From Dyella sp. EPa41 (lineage in GTDB: Bacteria; Pseudomonadota; Gammaproteobacteria; Xanthomonadales; Rhodanobacteraceae): 33,807 bases of DNA. The notes beneath the pieces were generated by a model. That model made no database searches. It saw only the letters and a program-made list of their open reading frames with translations, and was not told where the DNA came from. The position numbers were made by a program, and so were the translations under genes. This document shows, in pieces, positions 7,018-15,397 of this stretch. The stretch is taken from positions 1-33,807 of the forward strand of contig NZ_BCPR01000051.1 of NCBI RefSeq assembly GCF_016586165.1, read 5' to 3'. Numbering within the stretch: position 1 is the stretch's first letter; every line of letters starts with the position of its first letter.

Positions 7018-7287
7018 ATGTCCTCGACCACAGCACGCACCTGGTGGCTCTACCTGCTCGAATGCCAGGACGGATCGTTCTACGCAGGCATCACCACCGA
7101 TGTGGATGCGCGCTACGCGGCACATGCCTCGGGTCGAGGCGCCCGCTACACGCGCTCGCACCCGCCACTGCGATTGATCGGCGCGCGTGCGTATGAAAGC
7201 CGCGCGGCGGCGTCGCGTGCCGAGTGGGAGATCAAGCAGTTGCCGAAGCACCGGAAGCCCGGCTTCCTGACGATGGAACAGGCCTGA
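7018..7287 (+). CDS. GIY-YIG nuclease superfamily protein
   Basis: 89 residues from the ATG at 7018. The domain fills the protein: WWLYLLECQDGSFYAGIT gives the paired GIY/YIG strands (here LYL and YAG), R32 follows in TTDVDARY, and E69 in the SRAEWEIKQL helix fits the catalytic Glu. Length and layout match the small UPF0213/YhbQ-type stand-alone proteins. Most of these have no proven role; some are reported to have weak nuclease activity. It lies 65 bases after the small membrane protein and is convergent with the M28 peptidase. No strong ribosome site is seen, and AAGATCGCC before the ATG is weak. Confidence 0.88.
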   Translation: MSSTTARTWWLYLLECQDGSFYAGITTDVDARYAAHASGRGARYTRSHPPLRLIGARAYESRAAASRAEWEIKQLPKHRKPGFLTMEQA

Positions 7288-7352
7288 GGCTCATCGAATC
7301 GCCAGCGATGCCCCATCCCGGCGAGCGCCGGAACGGGGCCTCGGCAAGGCGA

Positions 7353-9659
7353 TCAGGAAGCCTTTTTCAACAGCGCCGTCAACTTGTCGAGCTGCGCGCG
7401 ATAGCCGTCCAGCGTTTTCGCCGTGACGACGGCATAGCGGTTTGCTTCGTCCCAGCGCCGTGCCTCCAATGCCTCGCGCACGCCCGGCACGGTCTTTACT
7501 TCATAGCCGGTGAGCATGCCGGGGGCGTAGATCATGTGCTGGAACCATGGACGGCCAGGCAGGCCCGAGCGGTCGGAGAGCGACTGCTCCATGCGGCCAA
7601 TCAGCGCGTTCAATTCCTGCTGCTGCGACGCCGGGAACTTCAGGCCTGCGGCGGCACGCTCCTGGTAGGCCGCTTCATACGCCTGCGTGCTCGCCTTGAG
7701 CTTCTTCACGGCATCGTCCAGCGGCGCGAGCTTGATGTCGGGTACATCGGAGTCGCGTGCCGGCGGCGCCACCGGTCGCGTCGGATCGGACACCAGCGCG
7801 TAAGCCTTGCCGTCCAGCAGCTTGTGCTGCTCTTCCGTGTCTTTGCGGGTGTTGTCCGCCAGCTTGTGGAGCTCGCCCAGGTAACGGTCCATCGTGTCGC
7901 CGAAATCGCTGAAGCGCAGCGGCAGCACGTTGGCGTCGGCCATGCGCAACACCACATGGCCGGCGACCTTGGACAACGCCACGCCGTACTCGAACGAAGG
8001 ATCGCCGAAGCGCACGTAGTGATCGAACGAATCGTACTGCGAGTGGTAGATGCCGCCGTTGTCGTCTTCGCCGCCGAAACCCAGGTCGAGCGAGGCAATG
8101 CCCAGGTGCTCCAGGAACGCGCTGTAGTCGGAGCCCGAACCCAGCGCGCCGATCGGCACGTCGCCGCCTGCCGCCGCCAGCTTCGCGATCTCCTTCGCCT
8201 CGGGCTTGGCGTCCTTCTCGCTGCCATCCACCAGCACGCGCGCCCGCATGCGCTCGCGCACGCTCACCTTCGTCTCGGGGTCGGTCACGCTGTCGGCGGC
8301 CTGGTTCACCAGGTGCTGCAGCGAGTGACTGCCCTCGGCGCGCAGGAAGCCTCGGCCGTTGGTATCGGAGTTGAGATAGAGCACGGCCTTCTGCTTGAGC
8401 TCGTCAGCATGCGTCTCCGCCCACTCGGTGGAACCGAGCAGGCCGGGTTCCTCGCCGTCCCAGCTCGCATAGACCAAGGTGCGCTGGGGCTTCCAGCCCT
8501 GCTTGTAGAGCGTGCCGATCGCTTTCGCCTCGGCGAGCAACGCGACATTGCCAGCGAGCGGATCCCACGCGCCGAACACCCAGCCATCGTGGTGATTGCC
8601 GCGCACGATCCACTGGTCGGGCTCGGTGGAACCCTTGAGCACCGCGATCACGTCGTAGATCGGCTTCTGGCCCCAGTCGGACTGCACGGTCAGATGCGCA
8701 GGCGCGGTGCTCGGGCCCATGTGGTAGGTCAACGCCAGTGAGCCGCGCCAGTTCGATGGCGCCACCGGACCGGTCAGCGATTTCAGCAACGGCGTGGCGT
8801 CCGCATAGGAAATCGGCAGCACCGGTATCTTCAGGACGGTCTTGGCGTCCTTCAGCGCCAGGCGCTTGGCATTCGGCGTGGAACCATAGCCTGGCGTCAG
8901 CGGATCGCCGGGGTACTGCTGCATGTCCGCCACCGAGCCGCGTTGCACGCCGTTCTCCGGGCGCCAACCGCCATCGGGATAGGTATCGCCATGCGCGTAA
9001 CCGTCGTCGTGCGGATCGGAATAGATCAGGCAGCCCACGGCGCCGTGCTCCTGCGCGAGCTTGGGCTTGAGGCCACGCCAGCCGCCGCCGTAGCGCGTGA
9101 TGACGATCTTGCCGCGCACGTCGATGCCGCGACGCGCCAGTTCCTTGTAGTCGTCCGGCATGCCGTAGTTGGCGTAGACCAGCGGCGCGGTGACGTCGCC
9201 GTCACCACCGTAGACGTTGTAGGGCGGCAACGCGTTTTCGCGAATGCCCGACGTGGCGTCGCCCGCCACGGCCGGTTCGCTGAGCCTGGCGGTGAATGGC
9301 TTGTCGCCCTTGAGCTCCAGCGCCACCTTCTTCGGCGTCGGGTAGAGCACGTTGAACGTCTCGATGCGCGCGTCCCAGCCCCATTCCTTGAACTTTGCCA
9401 GCATGAACTCCGCATTGGCCTTGTCATGCGGCGAGCCCACCTGGTTGGGTTGCGAGGCCATCTGCCTGAGCCATTCGCGCTGGTCGGCGGGATCGAGCAG
9501 GGCGTCGAAGCGCTGCTCCAGGCTTTGTTGCGCCGCCGCGCCATCCTGGGCAAACCCCAGCATGCCGTTGCCCTGGCCAGGATCGTCCACAGCCAGGGCG
9601 CTGCCCATCGTTGCCAACAGGCAGGCCGCCAGCAGCGGCCGGATCGTCAATCGGGTCAT
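7353..9659 (-). CDS. Exported M28 metallopeptidase of the glutamate carboxypeptidase II type
   Basis: 768 residues. The ATG at 9659 has GGAG eight bases upstream and is preferred over the ATG at 9683. Signal peptide 1-23 ends in SALA. Domain order matches human GCPII and transferrin-receptor-like proteins: N-terminal part, a protease-associated insert at about 150-290, the M28 zinc core and a C-terminal helical dimerisation domain. All zinc ligands are recognisable: H356 in RGNHHDGW, D366 in GAWDPLAGN, E403/E404 in WDGEEPGLLGSTEW, D432 in LNSDTNGRG, and the late His in GIYHSQYDSFDHY. It should be an active periplasmic or secreted peptidase; terminal Glu or acidic dipeptide release is typical of the family. 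It is monocistronic. Confidence 0.93.
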   Translation of the reverse strand: MTRLTIRPLLAACLLATMGSALAVDDPGQGNGMLGFAQDGAAAQQSLEQRFDALLDPADQREWLRQMASQPNQVGSPHDKANAEFMLAKFKEWGWDARIETFNVLYPTPKKVALELKGDKPFTARLSEPAVAGDATSGIRENALPPYNVYGGDGDVTAPLVYANYGMPDDYKELARRGIDVRGKIVITRYGGGWRGLKPKLAQEHGAVGCLIYSDPHDDGYAHGDTYPDGGWRPENGVQRGSVADMQQYPGDPLTPGYGSTPNAKRLALKDAKTVLKIPVLPISYADATPLLKSLTGPVAPSNWRGSLALTYHMGPSTAPAHLTVQSDWGQKPIYDVIAVLKGSTEPDQWIVRGNHHDGWVFGAWDPLAGNVALLAEAKAIGTLYKQGWKPQRTLVYASWDGEEPGLLGSTEWAETHADELKQKAVLYLNSDTNGRGFLRAEGSHSLQHLVNQAADSVTDPETKVSVRERMRARVLVDGSEKDAKPEAKEIAKLAAAGGDVPIGALGSGSDYSAFLEHLGIASLDLGFGGEDDNGGIYHSQYDSFDHYVRFGDPSFEYGVALSKVAGHVVLRMADANVLPLRFSDFGDTMDRYLGELHKLADNTRKDTEEQHKLLDGKAYALVSDPTRPVAPPARDSDVPDIKLAPLDDAVKKLKASTQAYEAAYQERAAAGLKFPASQQQELNALIGRMEQSLSDRSGLPGRPWFQHMIYAPGMLTGYEVKTVPGVREALEARRWDEANRYAVVTAKTLDGYRAQLDKLTALLKKAS

Positions 9660-9992
9660 GCCCTTCTCTCCCCAGGTAGTCATGCCAAGTCAGGCGCGGC
9701 CGGTCAGCCGGCACCCATCACCTTCAAGCCGCGCGCGGAGCCACGGTGCCAGCGAAAAACGCTGTCGTGTCAGTTATAGCAAGCATCAAGACGCCATCGC
9801 GTAGGACAGAGGTCACGCTTTTGGCGGCAAGGACGTCCAGACCTCGAAGCGGGTTCCGCAAGAGGCTGCGACGGCAGATCGCCTGACCGGCCGGCGAAAC
9901 GGGCGGATGACTGAAGTTTCCCGCGGGCATGCCGATACATGGGACATGCCTCGATCACGGGTGCGCATGGCGCCCCATTGCGCGGGAACGAC
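9660..9992. other. 333-bp divergent intergenic region
   Basis: It separates the M28 peptidase (minus) from the unknown gene at 9993 (plus). A minus-strand TATAAC -10-like hexamer lies at 9773-9778 (GTTATA on plus). Just inside the leader is CAGCG-AAAAA-CGCTG (9750-9764), a 5-bp-arm inverted repeat with an A5 spacer that could be an operator. A CCCGCGGG palindrome is at 9920-9927, 66 bases before the plus-strand start. No convincing gene is seen. Confidence 0.45.
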
Positions 9993-10613
9993 ATGCTGCA
10001 ACCGTCACCGAACATCGCCTACCTCAAGGCCGCCTGGGCGGCCTTCACCGGCATCAGCGGCACCAATGCCGGCCAGAGCTACGAAGCGGCCGGCCTGAGC
10101 TTCGCGCGCATCAATCATTCCACGCTGGTGCTCAAGGATCGCGTGCAGGTGTCCACGATGCCGCTGCATTACACGCGGCACGAGTTGCGCACGGGCTTTC
10201 TTGGTCGCATCGAGAACGAAGTGCGCAAGGCTGTTGCGCAGATGGAAGCGGTGCTGCTGCGCGACCTGTGCATTCCCTACGGCCACGAACTGGTGGTCGA
10301 GCTCGAGGAAGGGCTGCGCCAGCTCCGCCGGCGCGGCCATCGTTCGCTCAGCATCCTGGTTCGTCCCGGCGACCACGACATGCTGGAAACCCGCGCGCAG
10401 ATCGAAATGCGCGTGTTCCTCGATTCGCCGCGCGCCTGCCTGTTCGCCAGCCTTTCCGATGCGGGCGGCACGAAGCAGGTCGATGTGCTCGCCCAGGCCT
10501 CCAAGCGCGCCCGCGTACCGCGGGCGGCCAGCTATGCCGAACTGGCACAGCAGATGGCGGATACCCTCAACGCCGCGGTGGCACCCTACCTGACCGAGCG
10601 TCTCGCGGCCTGA
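9993..10613 (+). CDS. Unknown cytoplasmic protein
   Basis: 206 residues from the ATG at 9993, which has GGGA six bases upstream; the frame is open back to 9939, but that start has no site. No signal peptide or membrane helix. I do not recognise a domain. The sequence begins MLQPSPNIAYLKAAWAAFTG, has a helical, charged middle (RIENEVRKAVAQMEAVLLRD) and strand-like segments (SLSILVRPGD, IEMRVFLDS), and ends in a helix (YAELAQQMADTLNAAVAPYL). Codon use looks normal for the window. It begins a plus-strand block with the DUF4242 gene (127 bases on) and the LAL regulator. It could be part of the same stress regulon, but the dyad before DUF4242 suggests a separate promoter there. Confidence 0.7.
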   Translation: MLQPSPNIAYLKAAWAAFTGISGTNAGQSYEAAGLSFARINHSTLVLKDRVQVSTMPLHYTRHELRTGFLGRIENEVRKAVAQMEAVLLRDLCIPYGHELVVELEEGLRQLRRRGHRSLSILVRPGDHDMLETRAQIEMRVFLDSPRACLFASLSDAGGTKQVDVLAQASKRARVPRAASYAELAQQMADTLNAAVAPYLTERLAA

Positions 10614-10645
10614 CGCGACGCCACGCAATATGGGTAATGACCGGA

Positions 10646-10675
10646 GGCAATCTGGGGGACTTCCCCGATGTTGCC
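10646..10675. promoter_or_regulatory. 30-bp dyad upstream of the DUF4242 gene
   Basis: Outer arms GGCAA (10646-10650) and TTGCC (10671-10675) and inner arms GGGGA-CT-TCCCC (10655-10666) share one centre between 10660 and 10661. A -10-like TAGTCT lies at 10691-10696. If transcription starts about seven bases after it, the dyad is centred near -42, the usual place for an activator touching RNA polymerase. The LAL regulator encoded 500 bases downstream is the obvious candidate ligand (inference). Confidence 0.55.
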
Positions 10676-10740
10676 CGCAAGGCATCTTCCTAGTCTGAGC
10701 TCGCAGCCGATACGCGCTGCGATGCCAAGAGGAAGCCGCC

Positions 10741-11091
10741 ATGCCGCGTTATGTCGTCGAACGTTCCTTCCCGGAAGGACTCTCGCTCCCCACCAACGTC
10801 GCCGGCGCCGCCAAGTGCGTCGACATCGTCAACACCAATGCCGAGGAAGGCGTGACCTGGCTGCACTCCTACGTGAGTGCGGACCATGCCAGGACGTATT
10901 GCGTCTACGACGCCCCCAATCCCGAAGCGATTCGCCAGGTGGCGCGGCGCAACGGACTGCCGGTGGACCAGATCACCGAGATCTCCGTGCTCAACCCGTA
11001 TTTCTATCTCAGCATGGCGGGAGCCAGCCGCGCCGCCGCCAATCGCACGGTGTATCGAGCCCCGTGGCGACCGTTCCGCTATTTTCTCTGA
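10741..11091 (+). CDS. DUF4242 family protein
   Basis: 116 residues. The start MPRYVVERSFPEGLSLP, the block EEGVTWLHSYVSADHARTYCVYDAPNPEAI and the end ITEISVLNPYFY match the DUF4242 family closely. Some actinobacterial members are described as nickel-binding ferredoxin-fold dimers; most have no known role. Cys27 and Cys54 are present. AGGAAG six bases before the ATG is a fair ribosome site. A 30-bp dyad lies 66 bases upstream. The next gene is the LAL regulator, 84 bases downstream on the same strand. The C-terminal 24 residues after PYFYLSMAG are Arg/Ala-rich and go beyond the usual domain. Confidence 0.88.
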   Translation: MPRYVVERSFPEGLSLPTNVAGAAKCVDIVNTNAEEGVTWLHSYVSADHARTYCVYDAPNPEAIRQVARRNGLPVDQITEISVLNPYFYLSMAGASRAAANRTVYRAPWRPFRYFL

Positions 11092-11175
11092 TAGTGCGAA
11101 CGGCCTAGGAAAACCGGCGTCTCTTCGGCACGGAAGGTTGGTGCAACAATCGACGGGCTCCCGGGAGCTTGAGTC

Positions 11176-13758
11176 GTGGAACTGATCGAACGTGACTACG
11201 CCTTGCAGCGTCTGAACGACGCGCTTGCGCTGGCGCGGCAAGGCGCCGGTCGCACCGCACTGGTCTATGGCGAGGCAGGCATCGGCAAGACATCGCTGGT
11301 GCAATGCCTCGCCGCCGCGCATGAGCACGATCACCTGTTGCGCGGCTGGTGCGAAGCGTTGTTCTCGCCACAGCCCCTCGGCCCGCTGTACGACATGGCC
11401 GATGTCTTCAGCGCACGCACGCGGGACCTGCTCGGGCGCGAAGGCCGGCGTGCCGAGCTCTTCGCCTCGCTGCTCGCCGACCTCAAGTCGTTCGAGGGCA
11501 CCACGCTGATCGTCCTTGAGGACCTGCATTGGGCCGATGCGGCCACGCTGGACCTGGTGAAGTATCTCGCCCGCCGCATCCAGCACACGCATGCGATGCT
11601 GGTGCTTACCTACCGCGATGACGAGTTGAACGAGCGGCATCCGCTGCGGCTTCTGTTCGGCGAATTGCCTTCGGATGTCGCCTTGCGCATTCCCTTGCTC
11701 CCGCTGTCCGAAGCGGCGGTCAACGACCTGGCGCAACGCTGTGGCCGCCCGTGCGAAGGCCTGTATGCCGCCACCGCCGGCAATCCCTTCTTCGTCACCG
11801 AGGCCTTGAGCGCCGAGGGCGTGCCGGCGAGCGTGCGCGATGCCGTGCTTGCGCGTGCGGCGCGACAGCCACCCTCGGTGCGCGCCATCCTCGACCTCGC
11901 CGCCATCGTTCCCGCGCGCATCGATGTCTCGCTGGTTGATGCGCTGCTTGCACCCTCGCGCGAGGACATCGCCAGCGTGCTCGTTTCCGGCCTGCTGCTG
12001 GCCCAGGGCGGCAGCTACGCCTACCGGCACGAGCTTGCGCGCATCGCGGTGGAACAGGCCTTGCCGCCACCGCTCGCGGCATCGCTGCATGCACGCGTGC
12101 TGCGCCATCTGGAAAAGCGCGACGACGTGCCGATGGCCCGGCTCGTCCATCACGCGGCAGGCGCGGGCCTGTCCGAATCCGTGATGACCTATGCGCCACA
12201 GGCCGCGGCGCAGGCGGCGCTGCACGGCTCGCACTGCGACGCGGCGTGGCTCTACGGCAAGGCGCTCGCCCACGCGTCCGGCCTTTCGGACGAAGCCTGC
12301 GCCGACCTGCTCGAACGCCATGCCTACCAGTGCTACCTCACCAGCCAGATCGATGCCGCGATCGATGCGTACGCGTCGGCGCTGGCGCTTTGGCGCAAGC
12401 TCGGCAACGTGCTGCAGCAAGGCCATGTGCTGCGCTGGCTCTCCCGCGTGTACTGGGTGGCCGGGCGCAACGCCGAGGCCGACGCGTATGCGGAACAGGC
12501 CGTCCAATGGCTGGAGTCCTGCGATGCGGGCAAGGAGCTGACCTGGGCCTTGAGCAACCGCTCGCAACTGCACATGCTCGCCGGCCGCACGGATGAAGCG
12601 GTCGCCTGGGGAACGCGCGCGATCGAACTGGCCACGCGCGACGGCGATACGGAGATACTCGCGCACGCACTCAACAACGTCGGCACGGCGCGCGCGGCGC
12701 GCGGACATGTCGATGGCGCCGGCATGATCGAGCGCAGCCTGGAGATCTCCCTCGAGCACGGCTACGGCGAACACGCGGCGCGCGCCTTTGCCAACCTCAC
12801 CAGCACCGCGGTCACCACGCGCGACTACACCGCCGCGCAATGGCATATCGGCCGGGCTGCCGTCTACTTCGCGGACCGCGACCTGGACTCGTGGTCGCAC
12901 TACGTCATGGCCTACCAGGCGCGGCTCGACTTCGAGCAGGGGCGCTGGGAAGCCGCCGGCGCCCTCGCCAGCCGGCTGCTTGCACGGGCGGACATCACGC
13001 CGATCTCGCGCATTCCCACACTTGCCGTGCTGGCACGCATCCGGCTGCGGCGTGGCGATCCCGGCGCCGAAGCCCTGCTGGAGGACGTCACCCAGCTGGC
13101 CAGCGCCACCGGCGAACTGCAACGACTGGCGCCGGTGGCCGCCGCACGCGCCGAGGCGTCCTGGCTGCGGGGCGAGCCCGCGCTGGACGACCCCATCGTG
13201 AGACTGACCTGCGCCCAGGCGGCCGGACTGCATGACCCCCGCGCCCTGGGTGAATTGCGTTTCTGGTGTCGCCTGAGCGGCGCCGACTGGGACGGCGAGG
13301 GAGAGATCGAGCCGGTCTTCGCCTGGCAGAACGAAGGCCAGTGGCAACAAGCCGCGCTGGCCTGGCAAGGACTGGGCTGCCCCTTCGAGCGGGCCTTTGC
13401 CTTGCTGGAAGGCGACGAAGCCGGCATGGCCGAGGCGCTTGCCACGCTGAACGCCCTCGATGCCTGCGCCTCGCTGCGGCGCAGCCGCGAACTGCTGTCC
13501 CGCGCTGGCGTGCGCGGCCTGGCACGCGGCCCGCGGGCCAGCACGTCGGCCCATCCGGCAGGCCTGACGCTACGCGAGCGCCAGATTCTCACCCTGCTCT
13601 CGCAGGGCTTGTCCAACGTCGAGATCGCCTGCCGCCTCGCACGATCGGAGAAGACGGTGGAACACCACGTGTCGGCCGTATTGCGCAAGCTGGACGCGCA
13701 TACACGCACAGAGGCGGTGATGCTTGCCGGGCGTCTCGGGCTGGGCGAGCCACACTGA
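11176..13758 (+). CDS. LAL-type LuxR-family ATPase transcriptional regulator
   Basis: 860 residues from a GTG start at 11176, with GGGAGC upstream. Order: Walker A GEAGIGKTS (32-40), Walker B LIVLEDLHWAD (111-121), an AAA/NACHT-like module to about 270, a long TPR-like helical middle (about 300-780), and a C-terminal LuxR HTH from about 796 (LTLRERQILTLLSQGLSNVE, then SEKTVEHHVSAVLRKLDAHT). This is the MalT/LAL layout: a large signal-sensing ATPase that binds DNA through its HTH. The ligand is unknown. It stands between the DUF4242 and DUF899 genes, and the dyad at 10646-10675 may be its site. The opposite strand is open for 954 codons, but this is a shadow of GC-rich codon use. Confidence 0.93.
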   Translation: MELIERDYALQRLNDALALARQGAGRTALVYGEAGIGKTSLVQCLAAAHEHDHLLRGWCEALFSPQPLGPLYDMADVFSARTRDLLGREGRRAELFASLLADLKSFEGTTLIVLEDLHWADAATLDLVKYLARRIQHTHAMLVLTYRDDELNERHPLRLLFGELPSDVALRIPLLPLSEAAVNDLAQRCGRPCEGLYAATAGNPFFVTEALSAEGVPASVRDAVLARAARQPPSVRAILDLAAIVPARIDVSLVDALLAPSREDIASVLVSGLLLAQGGSYAYRHELARIAVEQALPPPLAASLHARVLRHLEKRDDVPMARLVHHAAGAGLSESVMTYAPQAAAQAALHGSHCDAAWLYGKALAHASGLSDEACADLLERHAYQCYLTSQIDAAIDAYASALALWRKLGNVLQQGHVLRWLSRVYWVAGRNAEADAYAEQAVQWLESCDAGKELTWALSNRSQLHMLAGRTDEAVAWGTRAIELATRDGDTEILAHALNNVGTARAARGHVDGAGMIERSLEISLEHGYGEHAARAFANLTSTAVTTRDYTAAQWHIGRAAVYFADRDLDSWSHYVMAYQARLDFEQGRWEAAGALASRLLARADITPISRIPTLAVLARIRLRRGDPGAEALLEDVTQLASATGELQRLAPVAAARAEASWLRGEPALDDPIVRLTCAQAAGLHDPRALGELRFWCRLSGADWDGEGEIEPVFAWQNEGQWQQAALAWQGLGCPFERAFALLEGDEAGMAEALATLNALDACASLRRSRELLSRAGVRGLARGPRASTSAHPAGLTLRERQILTLLSQGLSNVEIACRLARSEKTVEHHVSAVLRKLDAHTRTEAVMLAGRLGLGEPH

Positions 13759-13801
13759 TCGCGAATGCGTCGCGGCAATGTCGAAAACCGCGTCCCCTGT
13801 T

Positions 13802-13820
13802 CGTCTCCCTTGGGGAGACG
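13802..13820. promoter_or_regulatory. 8-bp-arm inverted repeat between LAL and DUF899 genes
   Basis: CGTCTCCC (13802-13809) and GGGAGACG (13813-13820) pair perfectly around TTG, 43 bases after the LAL stop and 79 bases before the DUF899 start. No U tract follows. It could be a terminator-like hairpin or an operator for DUF899. Its arms run C-rich then G-rich, opposite to the dyad at 10646-10675, so the two are not the same motif. A GGCAA like that dyad's arm is at 13774-13778. Confidence 0.4.
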
Positions 13821-13899
13821 TCTTCACGCTGGCGGGTACGCGGCGTGGGCAACGTCCCGCAACTGAACCGCCCCCACGCCACTGACGAGGTCATCCGCC

Positions 13900-14613
13900 A
13901 TGAACGATGTAGCCACGCTTGTCCCCGCCGCCGAACTCGTGCGACGCAATGGCATGCGCTTTCCCCGCGAAAGCGAGGACTACCGCCGCGCCCGCGACGC
14001 CTTGCTTGCCGAGGAGATCGAACTTCGCCGGCAGATCGAACGCGTGGCCGAGCAGCGTCGCGCCTTGCCGCCCGGCCCCGAGGTGAAAGGCGACTACCGC
14101 TTCATGGGCGAGGAAGGCCCGGTCGATTTCGCCGGTTTGTTCGGCGACAAGCAGACCCTGGTCACCTACAGCTACATGTTCGGACCGCAGCGCGAGCGTC
14201 CCTGCCCCATGTGCACGTCGCTGCTCGCCGCGTGGGACGGTGAAGCGCGCGACATCGGGCAACGCGTGTCGCTGGCGGTCATTGCACGCTCGCCGATCGA
14301 ACGCCTGGTGGCATTCAAGAAGCAGCGCGGCTGGCAGGCGTTGCGGCTGTACTGCGACCTCAACGGCGAGTTCAGCCGTGACTACAACGCGATCGGCGAG
14401 AACGACGGCGATGAGCCGGCCTTCAACGTGTTCACCCGCCGCGATGGGGTGATCCGTCTGTTCTGGGCGGGTGAAATGGGTTTCGCGACCGCCGACCCGG
14501 GCCAGGACCCGCGCGGCGCGCCGGACCTGATGCCGTTGTGGACCGTGCTCGATTGCACGCCCGAAGGACGCGGCCTGGACTGGTATCCCAAGCTGGACTA
14601 TCCGAACGGCTGA
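13900..14613 (+). CDS. DUF899 thioredoxin-like protein
   Basis: 237 residues. The central block TLVTYSYMFGPQRERPCPMC, then TSLLAAWDG, is the DUF899 (COG4312) signature of a predicted thioredoxin-fold protein. It contains a CxxC pair (C102, C105), which many but not all family members have. The late RRDGVIRLFWAGEMG and RGAPDLMPLWTVLDCTPEGR blocks are also typical. A reducing or thiol-based role is plausible but unproven. A helical region (about 25-55) precedes the domain. It lies 141 bases downstream of the LAL regulator on the same strand, with an inverted repeat in between, and is probably part of that regulator's target set or operon. Confidence 0.88.
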   Translation: MNDVATLVPAAELVRRNGMRFPRESEDYRRARDALLAEEIELRRQIERVAEQRRALPPGPEVKGDYRFMGEEGPVDFAGLFGDKQTLVTYSYMFGPQRERPCPMCTSLLAAWDGEARDIGQRVSLAVIARSPIERLVAFKKQRGWQALRLYCDLNGEFSRDYNAIGENDGDEPAFNVFTRRDGVIRLFWAGEMGFATADPGQDPRGAPDLMPLWTVLDCTPEGRGLDWYPKLDYPNG

Positions 14614-14720
14614 GCAAGGCGCGCCGCCGCCATCGGCTGCCGACGCCGTCATGGTCTGACCGGGCGGAAGCGGTGTGTCGCCGCCGGTGCCTGCATCGGC
14701 CGGATCGCCGTCCACATTAC

Positions 14721-14740
14721 TTGACTATTCGTTCCATAAC
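14721..14740. promoter_or_regulatory. Putative TetR operator upstream of tetR
   Basis: TTGACTATTCGTTCCATAAC, in an AT-rich island. It matches the site at 15375-15394 at about 15 of 20 positions (common GACTATT-x-G-x-TC-x-ATAAC). It lies 16 bases before the tetR start and contains a plausible -10 (GACTAT), so binding should block transcription: autoregulation is inferred. Confidence 0.55.
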
Positions 14741-14756
14741 TGCCAGGATGCGCGTC

Positions 14757-15344
14757 ATGGCACGACCACGCGCATTCGACCGGGACCAGGTCCTGGATAT
14801 CGCCATCGAGGTCTTTCGGCAGAAAGGCTTCGAGGGCACCAGCACGGACGATCTCATCACGGCGATGCAGATCGGCCGGCAAAGCCTCTACGCCACCTTT
14901 GGCGACAAGCGCTCGCTCTACCTCGAAGCGCTGCGTCGCTACAACACCAACAGCATCGTGGACTTGCTGGATGCGCGCCGTGACGCGACGTCCCCGCGCC
15001 AGGCCGTCGAGGCGCTGCTGCTCGCCTTCGCCGAACAGGCCGGCCAGCCAGCGGCCAGCGCCTGCCTGGGCGTGAACTCCATCTGCGAGTTCGGCACCTC
15101 GGATGGTGACGTGGTGCGCATCAATCACGAAAGCGGCCAGACCTTGCAGCGTTTCCTGGAGCGCAACCTGCGCGAAGCCCAACAGCAGGGCGAAGTGGAC
15201 AGGTCGCTGGACACAAGGGGCGCCGCGCAGTTCATCGCCGTCACCCTGATGGGCATGAAGGTAAGCGCCCGCGCCGGTGCGGACACGGCCACGTTGCGGA
15301 ACATCGCGCAAATGGCCTTGCGAAGCCTCGACGGCCCGCCCTGA
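14757..15344 (+). CDS. TetR-family transcriptional repressor
   Basis: 195 residues from the ATG at 14757, which has AGGA eight bases upstream; the ATG at 14748 overlaps that site. N-terminal HTH: FDRDQVLDIAIEVFRQKGFE, then TSTDDLITAMQIGRQSLYAT and FGDKRSLYLEAL, textbook TetR with Y45 and F48-type positions. The C-terminal half is the ligand domain, with Cys in AASACLGVN (about 95-103) as seen in a common proteobacterial subfamily linked to SDRs or NADPH oxidoreductases. The next gene on the same strand is an SDR, and near-identical 20-bp sequences precede both. It ends in a hairpin with T7. Confidence 0.93.
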   Translation: MARPRAFDRDQVLDIAIEVFRQKGFEGTSTDDLITAMQIGRQSLYATFGDKRSLYLEALRRYNTNSIVDLLDARRDATSPRQAVEALLLAFAEQAGQPAASACLGVNSICEFGTSDGDVVRINHESGQTLQRFLERNLREAQQQGEVDRSLDTRGAAQFIAVTLMGMKVSARAGADTATLRNIAQMALRSLDGPP

Positions 15345-15361
15345 GCGGTTGGGCTTTTTTT
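15334..15361 (+). terminator. Rho-independent terminator after tetR
   Basis: GCCC (15334-15337) can pair with GGGC (15351-15354), or CCGC (15336-15339) with GCGG (15345-15348), followed by seven T. The stem overlaps the tetR stop codon. It would separate tetR from the SDR gene, which then needs its own promoter (see 15375-15394). Confidence 0.55.
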
Positions 15362-15374
15362 ATTTACCCAATTT

Positions 15375-15394
15375 TAGACTATTTGGTCAATAAC
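15375..15394. promoter_or_regulatory. Putative TetR operator/promoter upstream of the SDR gene
   Basis: TAGACTATTTGGTCAATAAC ends three bases before the SDR ATG. It contains the imperfect palindrome GACTA-TT-TGGTC and a -10-like TAGACT (15375-15380). It is a near copy of the site before tetR at 14721-14740. Repression of the SDR by the upstream TetR protein is inferred. Confidence 0.55.
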
Positions 15395-15397
15395 ACT

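Noticed and set aside
7224-8741. 505-codon plus-strand frame
   Set aside because: Antisense to the M28 peptidase, whose zinc ligands are complete; shadow only.
10690-13554. 954-codon open frame on the minus strand
   Set aside because: Fully antisense to the LAL regulator gene, which has Walker and HTH motifs. The minus frame is Arg/Gly/Ala/Gln-rich with no domain, a product of GC-rich third positions.
14538-14756. N-terminal extension of the TetR frame
   Set aside because: The extension lies over the end of the DUF899 gene and the operator region. The ATG at 14757 has a ribosome site and starts a standard TetR N-terminus.
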